A stretch of 64,000 nt of DNA, from assembly GCF_003491325.1 (NCBI RefSeq), contig NZ_CP022881.1, positions 2,232,001 to 2,296,000 of the forward strand, in the 5' to 3' direction. Each line of letters opens with the position of its first letter. The stretch's first letter is position 1. Under the pieces are notes generated by a model. The model was not told the DNA's origin. It did not search any database and was given only the letters and a program-made list of their open reading frames with translations. This stretch comes from Staphylococcus sp. M0911. GTDB taxonomy: Bacteria > Bacillota > Bacilli > Staphylococcales > Staphylococcaceae. Both the position numbers and the translations under genes were made by a program. This document shows positions 32,484 to 46,851 of the stretch, one piece after another.

Positions 32484-32858
32484 TTATTTAACTTTACTAA
32501 TCAATTCAATTTCTACTTTAACATCTTTAGGTAGTCGCGCTACTTCGACACAACTACGCGCTGGTTGATGTTTATCAAAATAATTTCCATATACCTCATT
32601 TATATATTGAAAATCATTCATATCAGAAATAAAAATAGTTGCTTTAACAACATTTTCTAAATCTGAACCTGCTTCTTTAAGTACCACAGATAAGTTTTCT
32701 AAAACTTGTTTAGTTTGATCTTTTACATCATCACTTACAATTTCCCCTTCTAAATTAAGTGGAATTTGACCTGATGTGTATACTAGACCATTTACTACTG
32801 TAGCATGTGAATAAGGTCCTAATGCTTCCGGTGCTTTGTTTGTGTTAATAATTTCCAT
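32484..32858 (-). CDS. ridA: RidA family reactive imine/enamine deaminase (YabJ)
   Basis: 124 residues of the YjgF/YER057c/UK114 family, which hydrolyses reactive enamine and imine intermediates from PLP enzymes. [11 protein letters not shown] and [20 protein letters not shown], with the conserved arginine and glutamate, are visible. The ATG follows AAAGGAG. It lies 16 bases after purR and before spoVG; the yabJ-spoVG pairing is conserved in staphylococci. A sigma-B promoter reported for this locus in S. aureus was not recognised here by eye. Confidence 0.95.
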   Translation of the reverse strand: MEIINTNKAPEALGPYSHATVVNGLVYTSGQIPLNLEGEIVSDDVKDQTKQVLENLSVVLKEAGSDLENVVKATIFISDMNDFQYINEVYGNYFDKHQPARSCVEVARLPKDVKVEIELISKVK

Positions 32859-32874
32859 GATGTGATTCGCTCCT

Positions 32875-33699
32875 TTAAGAAAATTTAGACAAGCTGTTGC
32901 CTGGCTCTACTTTAAATTTCTGATTATATTCATCGACATCTGATAGTCTTACCAAGGAAGTATAATCTTCTATTAATCTTTGCTTTACTTCTTTCGATTC
33001 TACAAGTACTGATACCCCTTTTACGTGTGCTTTAAACTCATTCATTAAATTCATAACACCGTTGATTGAGCCACCTGCTCTCATAAAATCATCAACAACG
33101 AGAACATTAGAATTCTCAGCTAATGTGCGTTTGGATAATACCATCGTTTCTATCTTTCGAGATGAACCTGAAACATAATTAATAGAAACCGTAGATCCTT
33201 CAGTTACTTTATTGTCTTTTCTAATAACCACTACAGGTAAATTTAATACGTTTGCAACTGCATTGGCAAGCGATATACCTTTAGTAGCAATCGTTACAAC
33301 AGCATCTAATTGTTCATCCATATATATACTTGCTATCATCTTACCTACTTTGTTTAATAATGTAGGATTACCAACCAAGTCAGATAAGAATAAATATCCA
33401 CCAGGCAGAAGTCTATCTTTTTCATCTAATAATGAGATAACTTCATTCACGACTTCTGTTGCTTCTTCTTTACTCATCATAGGTTTATACGTTACCCCAC
33501 CGCTTGCGCCAGCAGTGGTAATGACCGTACCTAATGCTTCTTTTTGGAAAGTACTTTTAATAATTTGAACATCTTCGCTGATTGACGATTTCGCTTGTTG
33601 AAATTTATCTACAAAGAATGTTAATGGAATCAGTTTGTTTGGGTGATTCATCAAATATTGTGTCATAAACACAATCCGTTCACTTCTTTTATATCTCAT
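32875..33699 (-). CDS. purR: Purine operon repressor PurR
   Basis: PRPP-responsive repressor of purine genes. 274 residues from ATG 33699, which follows AGAAGGG; the longer frame starts at a TTG at 33708. A winged-helix N-terminal domain (about 1-75, [20 protein letters not shown]) precedes a phosphoribosyltransferase-like domain with the PRPP loop [15 protein letters not shown] near residue 200. It lies 14 bases after ispE and before ridA, the conserved order. Confidence 0.96.
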   Translation of the reverse strand: MRYKRSERIVFMTQYLMNHPNKLIPLTFFVDKFQQAKSSISEDVQIIKSTFQKEALGTVITTAGASGGVTYKPMMSKEEATEVVNEVISLLDEKDRLLPGGYLFLSDLVGNPTLLNKVGKMIASIYMDEQLDAVVTIATKGISLANAVANVLNLPVVVIRKDNKVTEGSTVSINYVSGSSRKIETMVLSKRTLAENSNVLVVDDFMRAGGSINGVMNLMNEFKAHVKGVSVLVESKEVKQRLIEDYTSLVRLSDVDEYNQKFKVEPGNSLSKFS

Positions 33700-33713
33700 T
33701 ATTTCCAACCCTT

Positions 33714-34562
33714 CTATCCTAATAATCTAACTAAATATACTTCATTACAACAACCATTTACTGCGTTATAAATATTTTTAGCCTGACTTTCTTTTTGTGC
33801 CAATCCGTAAACTGTCGGACCACTACCACTCATTAATGCGCCATCTGCACCACATTGAATCATGTTTTCCTTAATCTTTCTGATTTCTGGATGCATCTCC
33901 ATAGAAATCGGTTCTAATCTATTAGATAAACTTGAGCATAACTTCTTATAATCCGATCGTTTTAAAGCTTCTATACAATTTTGAGTAAATACTTCATGCG
34001 TGAAATTTAAATCCAAAGCTTTAAATACGTCCGGTGATGAGATACCTAAATTAGGCTTAGCTAAAACAACCCAAGCAGAAGGAGGCTTGTTCAAAAAAGT
34101 TACTTTTTCACCACGTCCTGTACAGTAAGCAGTCTTATTGTATATACAAAATGAAACATCTGTCCCAATTTGACTACCAAGTGCACATAATTCATCTAAA
34201 GATAAATTTAAACTGAATAAGCGATTCATACCTCTCATCGTAGCAGCAGCATCTGCTGAGCCACCTGCTAAACCAGCCGATACTGGAATATCTTTATCAA
34301 TTGTAATCGTCACACCTTGTTTCAAATCATATACCTTTGTCATTAGTTCAGCAGCTTTATATGCTAAATTTTTATGATCGTCAGTTACAAAGTTGTGTTC
34401 GATTTCAACAACAATCTTCTTATCATCTCTTTTTTGAAAAGATAATCGATCGTTTAAATCTACAGTAGTCATTATCATTTCAATCTCGTGATATCCATCG
34501 TCTCTTTTAAAAAGTGTATCGAGCGTAAAATTTATTTTGGCAGGTGCCGTTTCATATATCAT
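33714..34562 (-). CDS. ispE: 4-diphosphocytidyl-2-C-methyl-D-erythritol kinase-like GHMP kinase
   Basis: 282 residues of the GHMP kinase family, with the ATP loop [15 protein letters not shown] near residue 91 and the N-terminal [10 protein letters not shown]. IspE is a step of the MEP isoprenoid route. Staphylococci make isoprenoids through mevalonate and are not known to have the full MEP route, so the true substrate of this protein is open, although the family name is standard. It heads the row ispE-purR-ridA-spoVG. Its ATG follows GAGAGGG. Confidence 0.9.
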   Translation of the reverse strand: MIYETAPAKINFTLDTLFKRDDGYHEIEMIMTTVDLNDRLSFQKRDDKKIVVEIEHNFVTDDHKNLAYKAAELMTKVYDLKQGVTITIDKDIPVSAGLAGGSADAAATMRGMNRLFSLNLSLDELCALGSQIGTDVSFCIYNKTAYCTGRGEKVTFLNKPPSAWVVLAKPNLGISSPDVFKALDLNFTHEVFTQNCIEALKRSDYKKLCSSLSNRLEPISMEMHPEIRKIKENMIQCGADGALMSGSGPTVYGLAQKESQAKNIYNAVNGCCNEVYLVRLLG

Positions 34563-34762
34563 TTTTCCGCCCTCTCTTCGTAATCTTAATAAGATGATTT
34601 TAACATAAAGGGATAAAAGATTTGATAGATAATGTTCATTTTTTCACAAATAATTATATCATTCATTATTGGAATATAATAAAAAAGTATTAAATTACAG
34701 TATGTATGTTATTAATGTGTTTTTCCTATAGTTCTAAAATTTATTTATCACTTCAAAAGTAT
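34563..34762. other. AT-rich upstream region of ispE
   Basis: Gene-free stretch between veg and ispE. On the minus strand TGTTAAAAT near 34600 may be an extended -10 for ispE, but no matching -35 is clear. Nothing else is recognisable. Confidence 0.4.
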
Positions 34763-34796
34763 AAAAAAAGAGTATTGAACATGTTGCTCAATACTC
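34763..34796 (-). terminator. veg terminator
   Basis: Hairpin GAGTATTGAGCA / loop / TTCAATACTC with seven T following on the minus strand, about 65 bases after the veg stop. Confidence 0.85.
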
Positions 34797-34862
34797 ACCT
34801 TAATATAATATAAAACTTAAATTGATAGAGTAGATACATCTACATCTATGTCATATGTCTTA

Positions 34863-35126
34863 TTAGTGTGCAATTGCTTCTTGATGATTATCTTCTTCAA
34901 ATGAAACTTGTACGTTCTCAGTTAACACATCAGTGTATGTATAAGATACTCTTTCGAAGTTATGCTTGTCTTGATCAAGTTCAACGACAAATACTGATGG
35001 GTATGTTTCTTTTAAAACACCAGAACGTTCGATTGTTTTCTTACGACCACCATTGGCTTTAAGTACAATACGATTTCCTAAATGACAATCAATAGAATTT
35101 TTGATGTCCAAAATTGATTTTGGCAT
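34863..35126 (-). CDS. veg: Veg family protein
   Basis: 87 residues. The N-terminus [20 protein letters not shown] and the block GRRKK-like [14 protein letters not shown] are typical. In Bacillus Veg stimulates biofilm formation by acting against the SinR repressor; in staphylococci its role is not established. It is transcribed alone from a strong promoter between rsmA and ispE, a conserved position. The ATG follows AGGTGGAG. Confidence 0.94.
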   Translation of the reverse strand: MPKSILDIKNSIDCHLGNRIVLKANGGRKKTIERSGVLKETYPSVFVVELDQDKHNFERVSYTYTDVLTENVQVSFEEDNHQEAIAH

Positions 35127-35151
35127 ATTGCTCCACCTCGCTACAAGTGTT

Positions 35152-35181
35152 ATATTACCATGTTTATAGCGATTTTGTCAA
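35152..35181 (-). promoter_or_regulatory. Strong promoter for veg
   Basis: Minus strand TTGACA (35176-35181) and TAATAT (35152-35157) with an 18-base spacer and an extended -10 TGG before it. The veg promoter is among the strongest vegetative promoters known in Bacillus, and this one keeps a perfect -35. Confidence 0.8.
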
Positions 35182-35225
35182 ATAAAACTAAAATTTTATC
35201 AAGGTAATTAGGGTTTGTCAACAAT

Positions 35226-36116
35226 TTAATTTATTAATTCTGGGAAATTATTTAATTCTTTGTAAAGTTGAGCGAAATCTTGAATTGACAATGTTTCGCC
35301 TCTTCGTCTAGGGTCGATATTCGCTTTTTCTAACCAACTTAGTATACTCTCTTTATGTTGTTTTCCCTCTTTAAAGAAATTTTGATAATTATTATTAATA
35401 GTCTTTCGTCTTTGTGCAAATGCAGCTTTTGCTAATTTAAAGAATGCTTCTTCATCATCGATATCTACTAACGGTGTTGATCTTTGCATTAATTTAACCA
35501 CTATAGAATCTACATTAGGTGGTGGCATAAATACGGTTTTAGGCACTGTTAGGACTTTACTTGTTTCAGTATAATACTGCGTCACAATCGATAACGAGCC
35601 ATAAGCTTTTGTACCCACCTCTGCATTTAAACGCTCTCCAACTTCTTTTTGCATCATCACGACATAACCATCTATTGGTATGTCTTGTTGCATTAAATTG
35701 AGTAGTATAGGTGTCGTTATATAATATGGCAAATTAGCCACAACCATAATTTTATCGCAGTCTTTTAAGTGTTCATTTACTGCTGTAGCGATATCGGCTT
35801 TTAAAATATCTTCGTTAATAATTGTGACATTATCGTATGGTGCTAATGTGTCCTTTAATACTGGTATTAGTCGATGATCGATTTCAAATGACATTACTTT
35901 TTTAGCATGTTTAGCTAATTGTTCGGTTAACGAGCCCATACCTGGCCCTACTTCTATTATGGCTGTAGTTTCATCAATATCACTAGCATCGATGATCTTA
36001 TTAATAATATTAACGTCTACTAGGAAGTTTTGTCCCAAACTTTTTTTGAAATCAAATCCATATTGGTCTAATAATGCTCTTGTACGAGATGGTGTAGCTA
36101 TATCTTTATGCTCCAT
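35226..36116 (-). CDS. rsmA: 16S rRNA dimethyladenosine transferase
   Basis: KsgA enzyme that dimethylates A1518 and A1519 of 16S rRNA late in small-subunit assembly; loss gives kasugamycin resistance in other bacteria. I start it at ATG 36116 ([10 protein letters not shown], 296 residues), five bases after the rnmV stop, rather than at 36143, because the protein aligns with relatives from there. [19 protein letters not shown] (SAM motif I) and NLPYYI (motif IV) are present. The ribosome site AAGGGAAG lies inside the end of rnmV. The rnmV-rsmA pair is conserved. Confidence 0.96.
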   Translation of the reverse strand: MEHKDIATPSRTRALLDQYGFDFKKSLGQNFLVDVNIINKIIDASDIDETTAIIEVGPGMGSLTEQLAKHAKKVMSFEIDHRLIPVLKDTLAPYDNVTIINEDILKADIATAVNEHLKDCDKIMVVANLPYYITTPILLNLMQQDIPIDGYVVMMQKEVGERLNAEVGTKAYGSLSIVTQYYTETSKVLTVPKTVFMPPPNVDSIVVKLMQRSTPLVDIDDEEAFFKLAKAAFAQRRKTINNNYQNFFKEGKQHKESILSWLEKANIDPRRRGETLSIQDFAQLYKELNNFPELIN

Positions 36117-36120
36117 ATCT

Positions 36121-36669
36121 TTATTCACTTCCCTTATTTTCATTTAATGCACGTCGTACATCTTCTTCTGTATATCCAAAGGCATTCAATTTTTTCAACA
36201 GTTGCTTACCATTAGAATGCCCAATATGTAATTTTCGACCTAGAATTTCTCGTCGTCTACGAGCATCATGCCCTATAATAAGTCCTAATTCGATTAATAC
36301 ATTTTTATCAATGGATTCTTCAGCTTCTTCAAAAGGGGAACTAACATGCATGAGAGCTTCTTTGATATCATCTACATGTGCATGTTCAACACCTATTTTC
36401 CCCCTTTTATTTTTAGCTTTTTCTCTGTCTATATATGCGTGTTTTACCCCAGGCACACGGTCTTTGATCGTATTTCTTATTTTGTCACCAGGAAAATCTG
36501 GATCGGTTAAGATAATAACGCCTCGTGTTTCTTGTGCCTGCTTGATAACTGCTATCACATCATCATCAACTGCACTACCATTCGTTTCTATTGTATCGCA
36601 TTCAACCGCAGATTTAACACGTTGTGTATCATCCCTGCCTTCTACGACTATAAATTCATTTATTTTCAT
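36121..36669 (-). CDS. rnmV: Ribonuclease M5
   Basis: Matures 5S rRNA from its precursor in Firmicutes. 182 residues. The Toprim domain occupies the first half: [14 protein letters not shown] with the catalytic glutamate, and [14 protein letters not shown] with the acidic pair. It lies just upstream of rsmA and so couples 5S and 16S maturation functions. The ATG follows AGAAGGA. Confidence 0.95.
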   Translation of the reverse strand: MKINEFIVVEGRDDTQRVKSAVECDTIETNGSAVDDDVIAVIKQAQETRGVIILTDPDFPGDKIRNTIKDRVPGVKHAYIDREKAKNKRGKIGVEHAHVDDIKEALMHVSSPFEEAEESIDKNVLIELGLIIGHDARRRREILGRKLHIGHSNGKQLLKKLNAFGYTEEDVRRALNENKGSE

Positions 36670-36762
36670 ATTTTTAATTCCTTCTTCATTTTAATGAAAA
36701 TCTTGATTCATCTTATTCTAACAAAATATCATAAATAACACTGCCTTCAGTCTTAATTTAAT

Positions 36763-36803
36763 AAAAAATGAGAAAGATATCCAATTAAATGATACCTTTC
36801 TCA
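36763..36803 (-). terminator. tatD terminator
   Basis: Hairpin TGAGAAAG-ATATC / GATAC-CTTTCTCA, followed on the minus strand by TTTTTTATT, ten bases after the tatD stop. Confidence 0.8.
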
Positions 36804-36812
36804 ATCTAATAT

Positions 36813-37589
36813 TTATGCTTGATTTAAATTAAATAGTCTCTCCGCATTTTCTGTTGTCTGACGACATACCTCTTCATAACTCATATCTCGTAATTCAGCA
36901 ATTTGTTGTGCAACTAATGTTACACGTTGTGGTTCATTACGTTTGCCTCTATATGGATGTGGTGATAAATATGGTGCATCTGTTTCGACTAATAATCGGT
37001 CCATCGGTACATGCTTGGCAACTTCTTTAGGTTGTTTCGCATTTTTAAATGTGACTGGACCACCTAATGAAACGTAAAAGTTTAATTTATTGATGACAAC
37101 ATCAGCAATTTCTGGAGAGGCACTAAAGCTATGCATAATACCTCCAACTTCTTCCGCGTGTTCTTCCATCAGAATATCTATACAATCCTGTGTTGCTTCA
37201 CGGTTGTGAATAATGATTGGTAATTGTACACGTTTAGCTAAAGCAATTTGCTTTCTAAAGACTTCTTTTTGAACATCAGCAGGAGACTTATCCCAGTGGT
37301 AATCTAATCCCATTTCACCAATGCCAATAATTTTAGGATGTTTTGATAAGTTTTCTATCCATTCTAATCTTTCTTCAGTACAATCGATGGCGTCTACTGG
37401 GTGCCAACCGATGATACCATATACAAAGTCATATTTATCAATCAATTCCATTGTACGTTCAATAGTTGGTGTATCAAAACCAACAACAAACATACGATCA
37501 ACGCCATCTTCTCTCGCACGAGTGATGACATCATTTAAATCTTCATCATATTGCTCATCGTTCAAATGAACATGTGTATCAATTAACAT
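36813..37589 (-). CDS. tatD: TatD family metal-dependent DNase
   Basis: 258 residues, amidohydrolase-like TIM barrel (YabD in Bacillus, also called YcfH). Metal ligands are visible in DTHVHLN at the start, GEMGLDYHWD, HNREATQ, HSFSAS and ETDAPYLSPHPYRG. The family acts as a 3'-5' exonuclease in DNA quality control and some members as D-aminoacyl-tRNA deacylases. It lies 27 bases after metG, so the two are co-transcribed, and its own terminator follows. Confidence 0.94.
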   Translation of the reverse strand: MLIDTHVHLNDEQYDEDLNDVITRAREDGVDRMFVVGFDTPTIERTMELIDKYDFVYGIIGWHPVDAIDCTEERLEWIENLSKHPKIIGIGEMGLDYHWDKSPADVQKEVFRKQIALAKRVQLPIIIHNREATQDCIDILMEEHAEEVGGIMHSFSASPEIADVVINKLNFYVSLGGPVTFKNAKQPKEVAKHVPMDRLLVETDAPYLSPHPYRGKRNEPQRVTLVAQQIAELRDMSYEEVCRQTTENAERLFNLNQA

Positions 37590-37616
37590 GATTATCCTCC
37601 TAGTTTAAAAGCATGA

Positions 37617-39659
<2,043 letters not shown>

Positions 39660-39816
39660 TTACTGTACCTTACTCATCACAATACGTTATTACTATCAAT
39701 TGTTTATTATATTATCTTTACTACAATACCATAATTTAAGGCATTATGGGGGGTGAAAATCTGTATTAATTCACTCGATACAATGAACTTTGCTCAATTC
39801 TTAAACTTATGCAACT

Positions 39817-40656
39817 TTAATCAACTTGATGATAAATATTATATATTTCACTAGTTTTACTTTGACGATCTTCTGCAACCATTTTAATCGCTGCTTTAGG
39901 TTTAATATTTTTTTCTTTGATATAGTAATCGACATGTTCTTCGATAGACATATCATCAAACCATGCAGTAGAAATTTCAGCTTCAGCACCTTCAATTAAA
40001 ATGACAAATTCTCCTTTTAATGGAATCTCATTATTATGTAACATGGTTAATAATGTATTCACATCTGCAGTTACAATTTGCTCAAATTTCTTTGTCAATT
40101 CTCGCCCTAATGATACTCGTCTTTGAGAATCTATTTTGCCAATCACTTTTAGCGTATCGGTTACTCTATGAGGTGACTCATATATAATAAGTGTACTACT
40201 TTGATACATTCGTTCTGATAGGATATTTTGCTTTTCTTTATCTTTTCTAGGTAAAAATCCTAAAAATGTATACGTAAATGATGGGAGACCACTTGCCATT
40301 AATGCTGTCAAGCCTGCATTAGGCCCTGGTATCGTTTCTACTTTGATGTCATGTTGACGTGCCTCTACTACTAATTCATACCCTGGATCACTAATCAATG
40401 GTAAACCTGCATCCGAAACTAATGCAATATCTAGTCCAGACAATAACTGTTCAATCATAAATGATGTCTGTTGGTCTTTATTGTGCTCGTGATAGGATTT
40501 TAGTGGCGTCTTAATATCATAATGATTACATAATTTACGTGTAACACGTGTATCTTCACATGCGATTAAATCTACTTGTTGAAGTGTGTCTATAGCACGA
40601 TATGTAATATCGGCTAAATTGCCAATTGGTGTTCCTACTAAAAATAATGTAGTCAT
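39817..40656 (-). CDS. rsmI: 16S rRNA (cytidine-2'-O)-methyltransferase
   Basis: Methylates the ribose of C1402 in 16S rRNA. 279 residues of the tetrapyrrole-methylase fold. VGTPIGNLADITYRA, CEDTRVTRKL, SDAGLPLISDPG and SLGRELTKKFE match RsmI. It starts one base after the GIY-YIG gene, with AGAGGG ahead, and ends the row from holB. The 226-base gap to metG contains the metG promoter. Confidence 0.95.
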   Translation of the reverse strand: MTTLFLVGTPIGNLADITYRAIDTLQQVDLIACEDTRVTRKLCNHYDIKTPLKSYHEHNKDQQTSFMIEQLLSGLDIALVSDAGLPLISDPGYELVVEARQHDIKVETIPGPNAGLTALMASGLPSFTYTFLGFLPRKDKEKQNILSERMYQSSTLIIYESPHRVTDTLKVIGKIDSQRRVSLGRELTKKFEQIVTADVNTLLTMLHNNEIPLKGEFVILIEGAEAEISTAWFDDMSIEEHVDYYIKEKNIKPKAAIKMVAEDRQSKTSEIYNIYHQVD

Positions 40657-40657
40657 A

Positions 40658-40906
40658 CTATCCCTCTTTAATCAATTTTAGTTTCTTTTGTCGTGTGAAG
40701 GTCTTAATTTCATACTCTCTTTTTAACGCTTCCGACTTAGTAGAATATGTTTCTTGATAAACCAACTCTACCGGACGTCTTATTTTTGTATATTTAGCAC
40801 CTTTACCTTCATTATGTTTCGCCACACGTGCCTGTATGTCTTTAGCATAACCTGTATAGAGGCTTCCATCTTTACATTTTACGATATATACAAAATGATT
40901 ATCCAT
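40658..40906 (-). CDS. GIY-YIG nuclease domain protein (YazA family)
   Basis: 82 residues, a single GIY-YIG domain: YIVKCKDGSLYTGYAKDIQAR, then HNEGKGAKYTKIRRPVELVY. The catalytic tyrosines, arginine and glutamate (TKSEALKREYEIK) are kept. Stand-alone members (UPF0213, UvrC-like) are conserved near rRNA methyltransferases in Firmicutes and their role is not established. It overlaps the upstream methyltransferase by eight bases and is coupled to rsmI. Confidence 0.93.
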   Translation of the reverse strand: MDNHFVYIVKCKDGSLYTGYAKDIQARVAKHNEGKGAKYTKIRRPVELVYQETYSTKSEALKREYEIKTFTRQKKLKLIKEG

Positions 40907-41624
40907 AATATATACCCTTCATTTCTTTTGAGTACGTACCATCTTCTTGATAAATATAAAATGGCTTTGTAATATCTAAACCTTGGTTCCCCGACTTTCT
41001 ACCTTCTATTAAAATCGTTTGTGCGTCTCTATCATGCTTACTATAAACAAATGTTAATCGCTTTGGCTCAATATTAGCACGTCTCATTTCAGTTAGTACA
41101 TCCATCATTCTTTCAGCTCTGTGTACCATATATAATCTTCCGCCTTGCTTTAATAAATGCCTAGCAGCCATTAAGCAATCTTCTAATTTACATAAGATTT
41201 CATGTCTAGCAACTTTATGCGCTTCTTTTTGATGTTGATGCAACTGATTATCTTTGAAATATGGAGGATTGCATGTAACAACCGTATATTGTGAAGGTTT
41301 GAAATGATGATATACCTTTTTAACATCCATTTGATGCATGAGTAATCGATCATCTAATTGATTATACTTAAAACTTCTCTTCGCCATATCCACAAGTTGT
41401 TGTTGAATTTCGATACCTTCAATAGTCTGGCTACCTTTATGAGAAAGGAGCAGTGGTATAACGCCGTTACCTGAACATATATCGATAATTTTGTCTTTTT
41501 TTCTAATTTCGGTAAAATCCCCTAACAACAAAGCGTCAGTTGAGAATGAAAACACATCATCATTTTGGATGATTTTCAAATCTTCTTTAATTAGTAAGTC
41601 TAACCTCTCATTATCCTTTAACAT
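40899..41624 (-). CDS. tRNA1(Val) adenine-N6 methyltransferase-like protein (YabB)
   Basis: 241-residue SAM-dependent methyltransferase. Motif I region IDICSGNGVIPLLLS near residue 46, and NPPYF in TVVTCNPPYFKDN near residue 118, the amino-methyltransferase motif. It resembles TrmN6, which methylates A37 of tRNA-Val, and the RNA target here is inferred from the family. ATG follows AGGAGA. It lies 96 bases after yabA. Confidence 0.9.
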   Translation of the reverse strand: MLKDNERLDLLIKEDLKIIQNDDVFSFSTDALLLGDFTEIRKKDKIIDICSGNGVIPLLLSHKGSQTIEGIEIQQQLVDMAKRSFKYNQLDDRLLMHQMDVKKVYHHFKPSQYTVVTCNPPYFKDNQLHQHQKEAHKVARHEILCKLEDCLMAARHLLKQGGRLYMVHRAERMMDVLTEMRRANIEPKRLTFVYSKHDRDAQTILIEGRKSGNQGLDITKPFYIYQEDGTYSKEMKGIYYG

Positions 41625-41720
41625 TTATCTTTCTCCTAAAAAAGGGACGTTGTTATAACGTAGTCTCTATCATCGTCTACTCATAACACATCCCTGTCTT
41701 CTTTCTTATATCAACATTGT

Positions 41721-42068
41721 TTAATCGCTTAATACATTTAAACAAAGCAAACAATCTTCGCCCTGTCTATGTTTGCCAAATAACTCACCTTTGCAAATAT
41801 GAAATCCTTCTTTATATAACATAGCTAAGTTATCTTTACTAGGCAGTGGCTTCTTCACATGTTTCGTCTGGTGTGGGTGAACAGTTTCAGAATTTGAACT
41901 TTCGCTCTTATCCATTAATTGTTTTAAATTATCATTTTCTACTTGAAGCGCTACATTTTCTTCAACCAATGCTACAGCTAAATCTTTTAAATCCAACATA
42001 TCTTGATTAAGCTGGTTCATGTTTGTTTCTAAGCGCATTAATTTTTCAAATAATTCATTACGATTCAA
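41721..42068 (-). CDS. yabA: Replication initiation control protein YabA
   Basis: Negative regulator of initiation that bridges DnaA and the DnaN clamp. 115 residues: an N-terminal coiled coil of about 60 residues, a polar linker, and a C-terminal zinc module [20 protein letters not shown] with the histidine and cysteines kept. The start is a TTG with AGGAGG about 11 bases ahead. The neighbours holB and tmk give a replication context, and the position is conserved in Bacillus. Confidence 0.94.
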   Translation of the reverse strand: MNRNELFEKLMRLETNMNQLNQDMLDLKDLAVALVEENVALQVENDNLKQLMDKSESSNSETVHPHQTKHVKKPLPSKDNLAMLYKEGFHICKGELFGKHRQGEDCLLCLNVLSD

Positions 42069-42084
42069 AGGTGGTTAAACCTCC

Positions 42085-42888
42085 TTAATTAAATGCTTCA
42101 ATTTCTTCCATTTTGTACTCTAATGGTTGTTCCATACCATCTATTTTAACTTGCATCGATATATCCAAGATATTTAAACCGACTACTTGGCCATTACCAT
42201 CAGGTGTTTCAATTGAGTCACCTACATCTGGTAATTGAGCACGTGCTTCTTCATAATAATCATTTTCATATTTTAAGCAACACATCAAACGTCCACATGC
42301 ACCCGAAATTTTAGCAGGGTTAAGTGACAGGTTTTGGTCTTTAGCCATTTTAATAGACACAGGTTCGAAATCGCCTAAGAAAGTCGAACAACATAAAGAG
42401 CGTCCGCATGGCCCTATACCACCTAATAATTTAGCTTCATCACGCACACCAATCTGTCTCAGTTCTATTCTCGTTTTCAAATTTTGCGCTAATACTTTAA
42501 CTAACTTTCTAAAATCAATACGATCGTCAGCAGTAAAATTGAAAATGACTTTTGATTTGTCTAATGTATATTCGCAATTAACTAATCTCATATCCAATTC
42601 CTGCTGTATTACTACCTCTTTACATAGTGCAAGTGCCTTCTCAGCATCAATTGCATTATTATAGTAGATGTCTATATCTTGTTGTGTCGCTATTCTCATT
42701 ACTTCTTTTAATGGAAGTGAAACATCACCGTCATCTACAGTTCTCGTAGGCATTTTTACTAATCCTATTTCTATACCTCGTTTTGATTCCACTACTACCC
42801 AATCGCCCATTTCAATTTGTAAATCTTTAGGTGCATAATATTCTAACTTTCCAGCTTTTTGAAACTGGACACCTATTACATCTGGCAT
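42085..42888 (-). CDS. ricT: RicT, Y-complex (YaaT) regulator of RNA processing
   Basis: 267 residues of the PSP1 family. Two cysteine-rich blocks, GPCGRSLCCSTF near residue 159 and GACGRLMCCLKYE near residue 193, provide the iron-sulfur ligands described for the RicAFT complex in Bacillus, which affects RNase Y processing and competence and biofilm regulators. The first half holds KAGKLEYYAP and RIELRQIGVRDEAKLLGG. It starts immediately after the holB stop and 16 bases before yabA. Confidence 0.94.
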   Translation of the reverse strand: MPDVIGVQFQKAGKLEYYAPKDLQIEMGDWVVVESKRGIEIGLVKMPTRTVDDGDVSLPLKEVMRIATQQDIDIYYNNAIDAEKALALCKEVVIQQELDMRLVNCEYTLDKSKVIFNFTADDRIDFRKLVKVLAQNLKTRIELRQIGVRDEAKLLGGIGPCGRSLCCSTFLGDFEPVSIKMAKDQNLSLNPAKISGACGRLMCCLKYENDYYEEARAQLPDVGDSIETPDGNGQVVGLNILDISMQVKIDGMEQPLEYKMEEIEAFN

Positions 42889-43815
42889 CTATCTCACACC
42901 TTTAATCACTATTTGTTCGAATACAAGTGTTGGGTTTACATTTTGATTTAACTTTTTATGTGCCTCTGTTAATTGATCATACATCAATATAAGTTGGTTA
43001 TATGTTAAATGCTTTGCATACTTTTCTATCTCAACACTCAAATCACTATATATATATTCGCTATTTACTTCTACTTTTGCGTGCATGATATCCTCAAAAA
43101 ATCCATTCACTGCAGATAATGTTAACAACTGTAATTTACGATTTTTCGCCTGTTTTAACAAATCGATAATCCCAATTAATGCCATCGAACGATTCGTTAA
43201 TAACAACTCACACCATCTTATAATTGTCTTTCTCAAACTAGTAAGGTCATATTCTTCATTTAATGATAATGCAGTCTCTGCTTGCGTCGTATATGTACTT
43301 AACATCTCCGCCACAGGACGTGTCAAAGACTCATCAACTAAGTAATTGATAAACTGACCTTTATCAATAGGTTTAAAATAGACATGTTGACATCTCGAAT
43401 GTATGGTGTCTAAAATCTGTTCTGGTTTAGTTGATAATAAAATAGCTATCGTATTTTGAGGAGGTTCCTCTAAGAATTTTAATATACTATTTTCACCTTG
43501 AACAGTTAATTTTTCGAAATCTTCTACTATATATACTTTATAATTACCTTCTATCGGTAGTTGATTCATATGATGAACAAGTTGTTCGATCTTTTCTTTT
43601 TTTATAGTAGTTTCTTCACTAGAGACATACATAAAATCAGGATGATTCAACGTACTTACTTTAACTTCACATTGTTCATCGTTGTTACATAAGATGAGTT
43701 TAGCAAAATTAATAGCGACCTTTTGCATTGATTGTGCGTCATCGCCCTCAAAAAGATAAGCATGTGACAATTTATTCGACGCATAAGCATTAGCTAATTG
43801 TTGTTGTTCATCCAT
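42889..43815 (-). CDS. holB: DNA polymerase III delta-prime subunit
   Basis: Clamp-loader subunit. 308 residues with the AAA+ fold in the first half: AYASNKLSHAYLFEGDDAQS with a degenerate Walker A, VYIVEDFEKLTVQGENSILKF and EEPPQNTIAILLSTKPEQIL with the SRC-like SRCQHVYF block. A degenerate P-loop is usual for delta-prime. It partners DnaX, encoded at 53864-55564 in the same window. ATG follows AGGAGAG. The pstA terminator lies just upstream. Confidence 0.94.
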   Translation of the reverse strand: MDEQQQLANAYASNKLSHAYLFEGDDAQSMQKVAINFAKLILCNNDEQCEVKVSTLNHPDFMYVSSEETTIKKEKIEQLVHHMNQLPIEGNYKVYIVEDFEKLTVQGENSILKFLEEPPQNTIAILLSTKPEQILDTIHSRCQHVYFKPIDKGQFINYLVDESLTRPVAEMLSTYTTQAETALSLNEEYDLTSLRKTIIRWCELLLTNRSMALIGIIDLLKQAKNRKLQLLTLSAVNGFFEDIMHAKVEVNSEYIYSDLSVEIEKYAKHLTYNQLILMYDQLTEAHKKLNQNVNPTLVFEQIVIKGVR

Positions 43816-43844
43816 CTGGATATCTCTCCTATATCTACTTATAT

Positions 43845-43869
43845 AAAAAGACTGCTAAAAGAGCAGTCT
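43845..43869 (-). terminator. pstA terminator
   Basis: Seven-bp hairpin AGACTGC / GCAGTCT with a seven-base loop and a T-run following on the minus strand, between pstA and holB. Confidence 0.85.
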
Positions 43870-43940
43870 CAAATTGTTAAATACTGTATATCACAATTCA
43901 TCAATAAACTAATGTCTCGTGCAATAAACATTAGTTACAT

Positions 43941-46256
<2,316 letters not shown>

Positions 46257-46300
46257 ATCATCACTCTCTTCACTTTTATAATCGTCTTATCTAACCTAGA

Positions 46301-46828
46301 CTATCTTATATGAGATAAATCATCATCTTGTTGATTAACCCAATTTCGTTTTAATAGTCCCATGACATAGCAGTCTCTATATTCTCCTCTTGTATAGAAG
46401 TGTTCTTTTAATTTTCCTTCAATTTCAAAGTTATTACTTTTATAAATATGTACTGCTTTCTCATTACTTACATCTACATATAGATAAACTTTATGCATGT
46501 TAAGCACTAAAAACGCATAATCTACTGCCATCTTGAACGCTTTTTTTGCATAACCTCTATTCGCAAATTGCGGGTCAACAATAATCAATACTTCGCAAGT
46601 TCTATGTATAAAATTAATTTCTAATAACTCAACAACACCAATGGATTGTTGATCCTCTTCAATAACAAATCGTCTTTCTGATTCATCTAAAATATGCTTT
46701 TGGTATAGCGATTCTAATTCACTCAATGATTGATATGGCTCTTCAAACCAATAAGACATAATTGAATATTCATTATTCAAATTATGTAAATATTGCAAAT
46801 CTGTTTTTTCTAAAGCTCTAATAATCAT
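46301..46828 (-). CDS. speG: Spermidine N1-acetyltransferase (SpeG family)
   Basis: 175-residue GNAT protein. SYWFEEPYQSLSELESLYQK and HILDESERRFVIE match the spermidine/spermine acetyltransferase SpeG of E. coli closely, and VDPQFANRGYAKKAFKMAVD holds the acetyl-CoA loop. SpeG detoxifies excess spermidine and spermine. S. aureus lacks a core copy and is spermine sensitive except for strains with the ACME element. The ATG follows AAAGGAGTG. Its own promoter lies at 46852-46880, and it leads speG-decarboxylase-tmk-pstA. Confidence 0.9.
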   Translation of the reverse strand: MIIRALEKTDLQYLHNLNNEYSIMSYWFEEPYQSLSELESLYQKHILDESERRFVIEEDQQSIGVVELLEINFIHRTCEVLIIVDPQFANRGYAKKAFKMAVDYAFLVLNMHKVYLYVDVSNEKAVHIYKSNNFEIEGKLKEHFYTRGEYRDCYVMGLLKRNWVNQQDDDLSHIR

Positions 46829-46851
46829 TTTAAAGCACTCCTTTAAATACG

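Noticed and set aside
36311-36694. 127-codon plus-strand ORF over rnmV
   Set aside because: Antisense of a clear Toprim gene; no independent support.
41644-41668. Possible hairpin terminator after yabA
   Set aside because: The stem is short and broken although a T-run follows; too weak to call.
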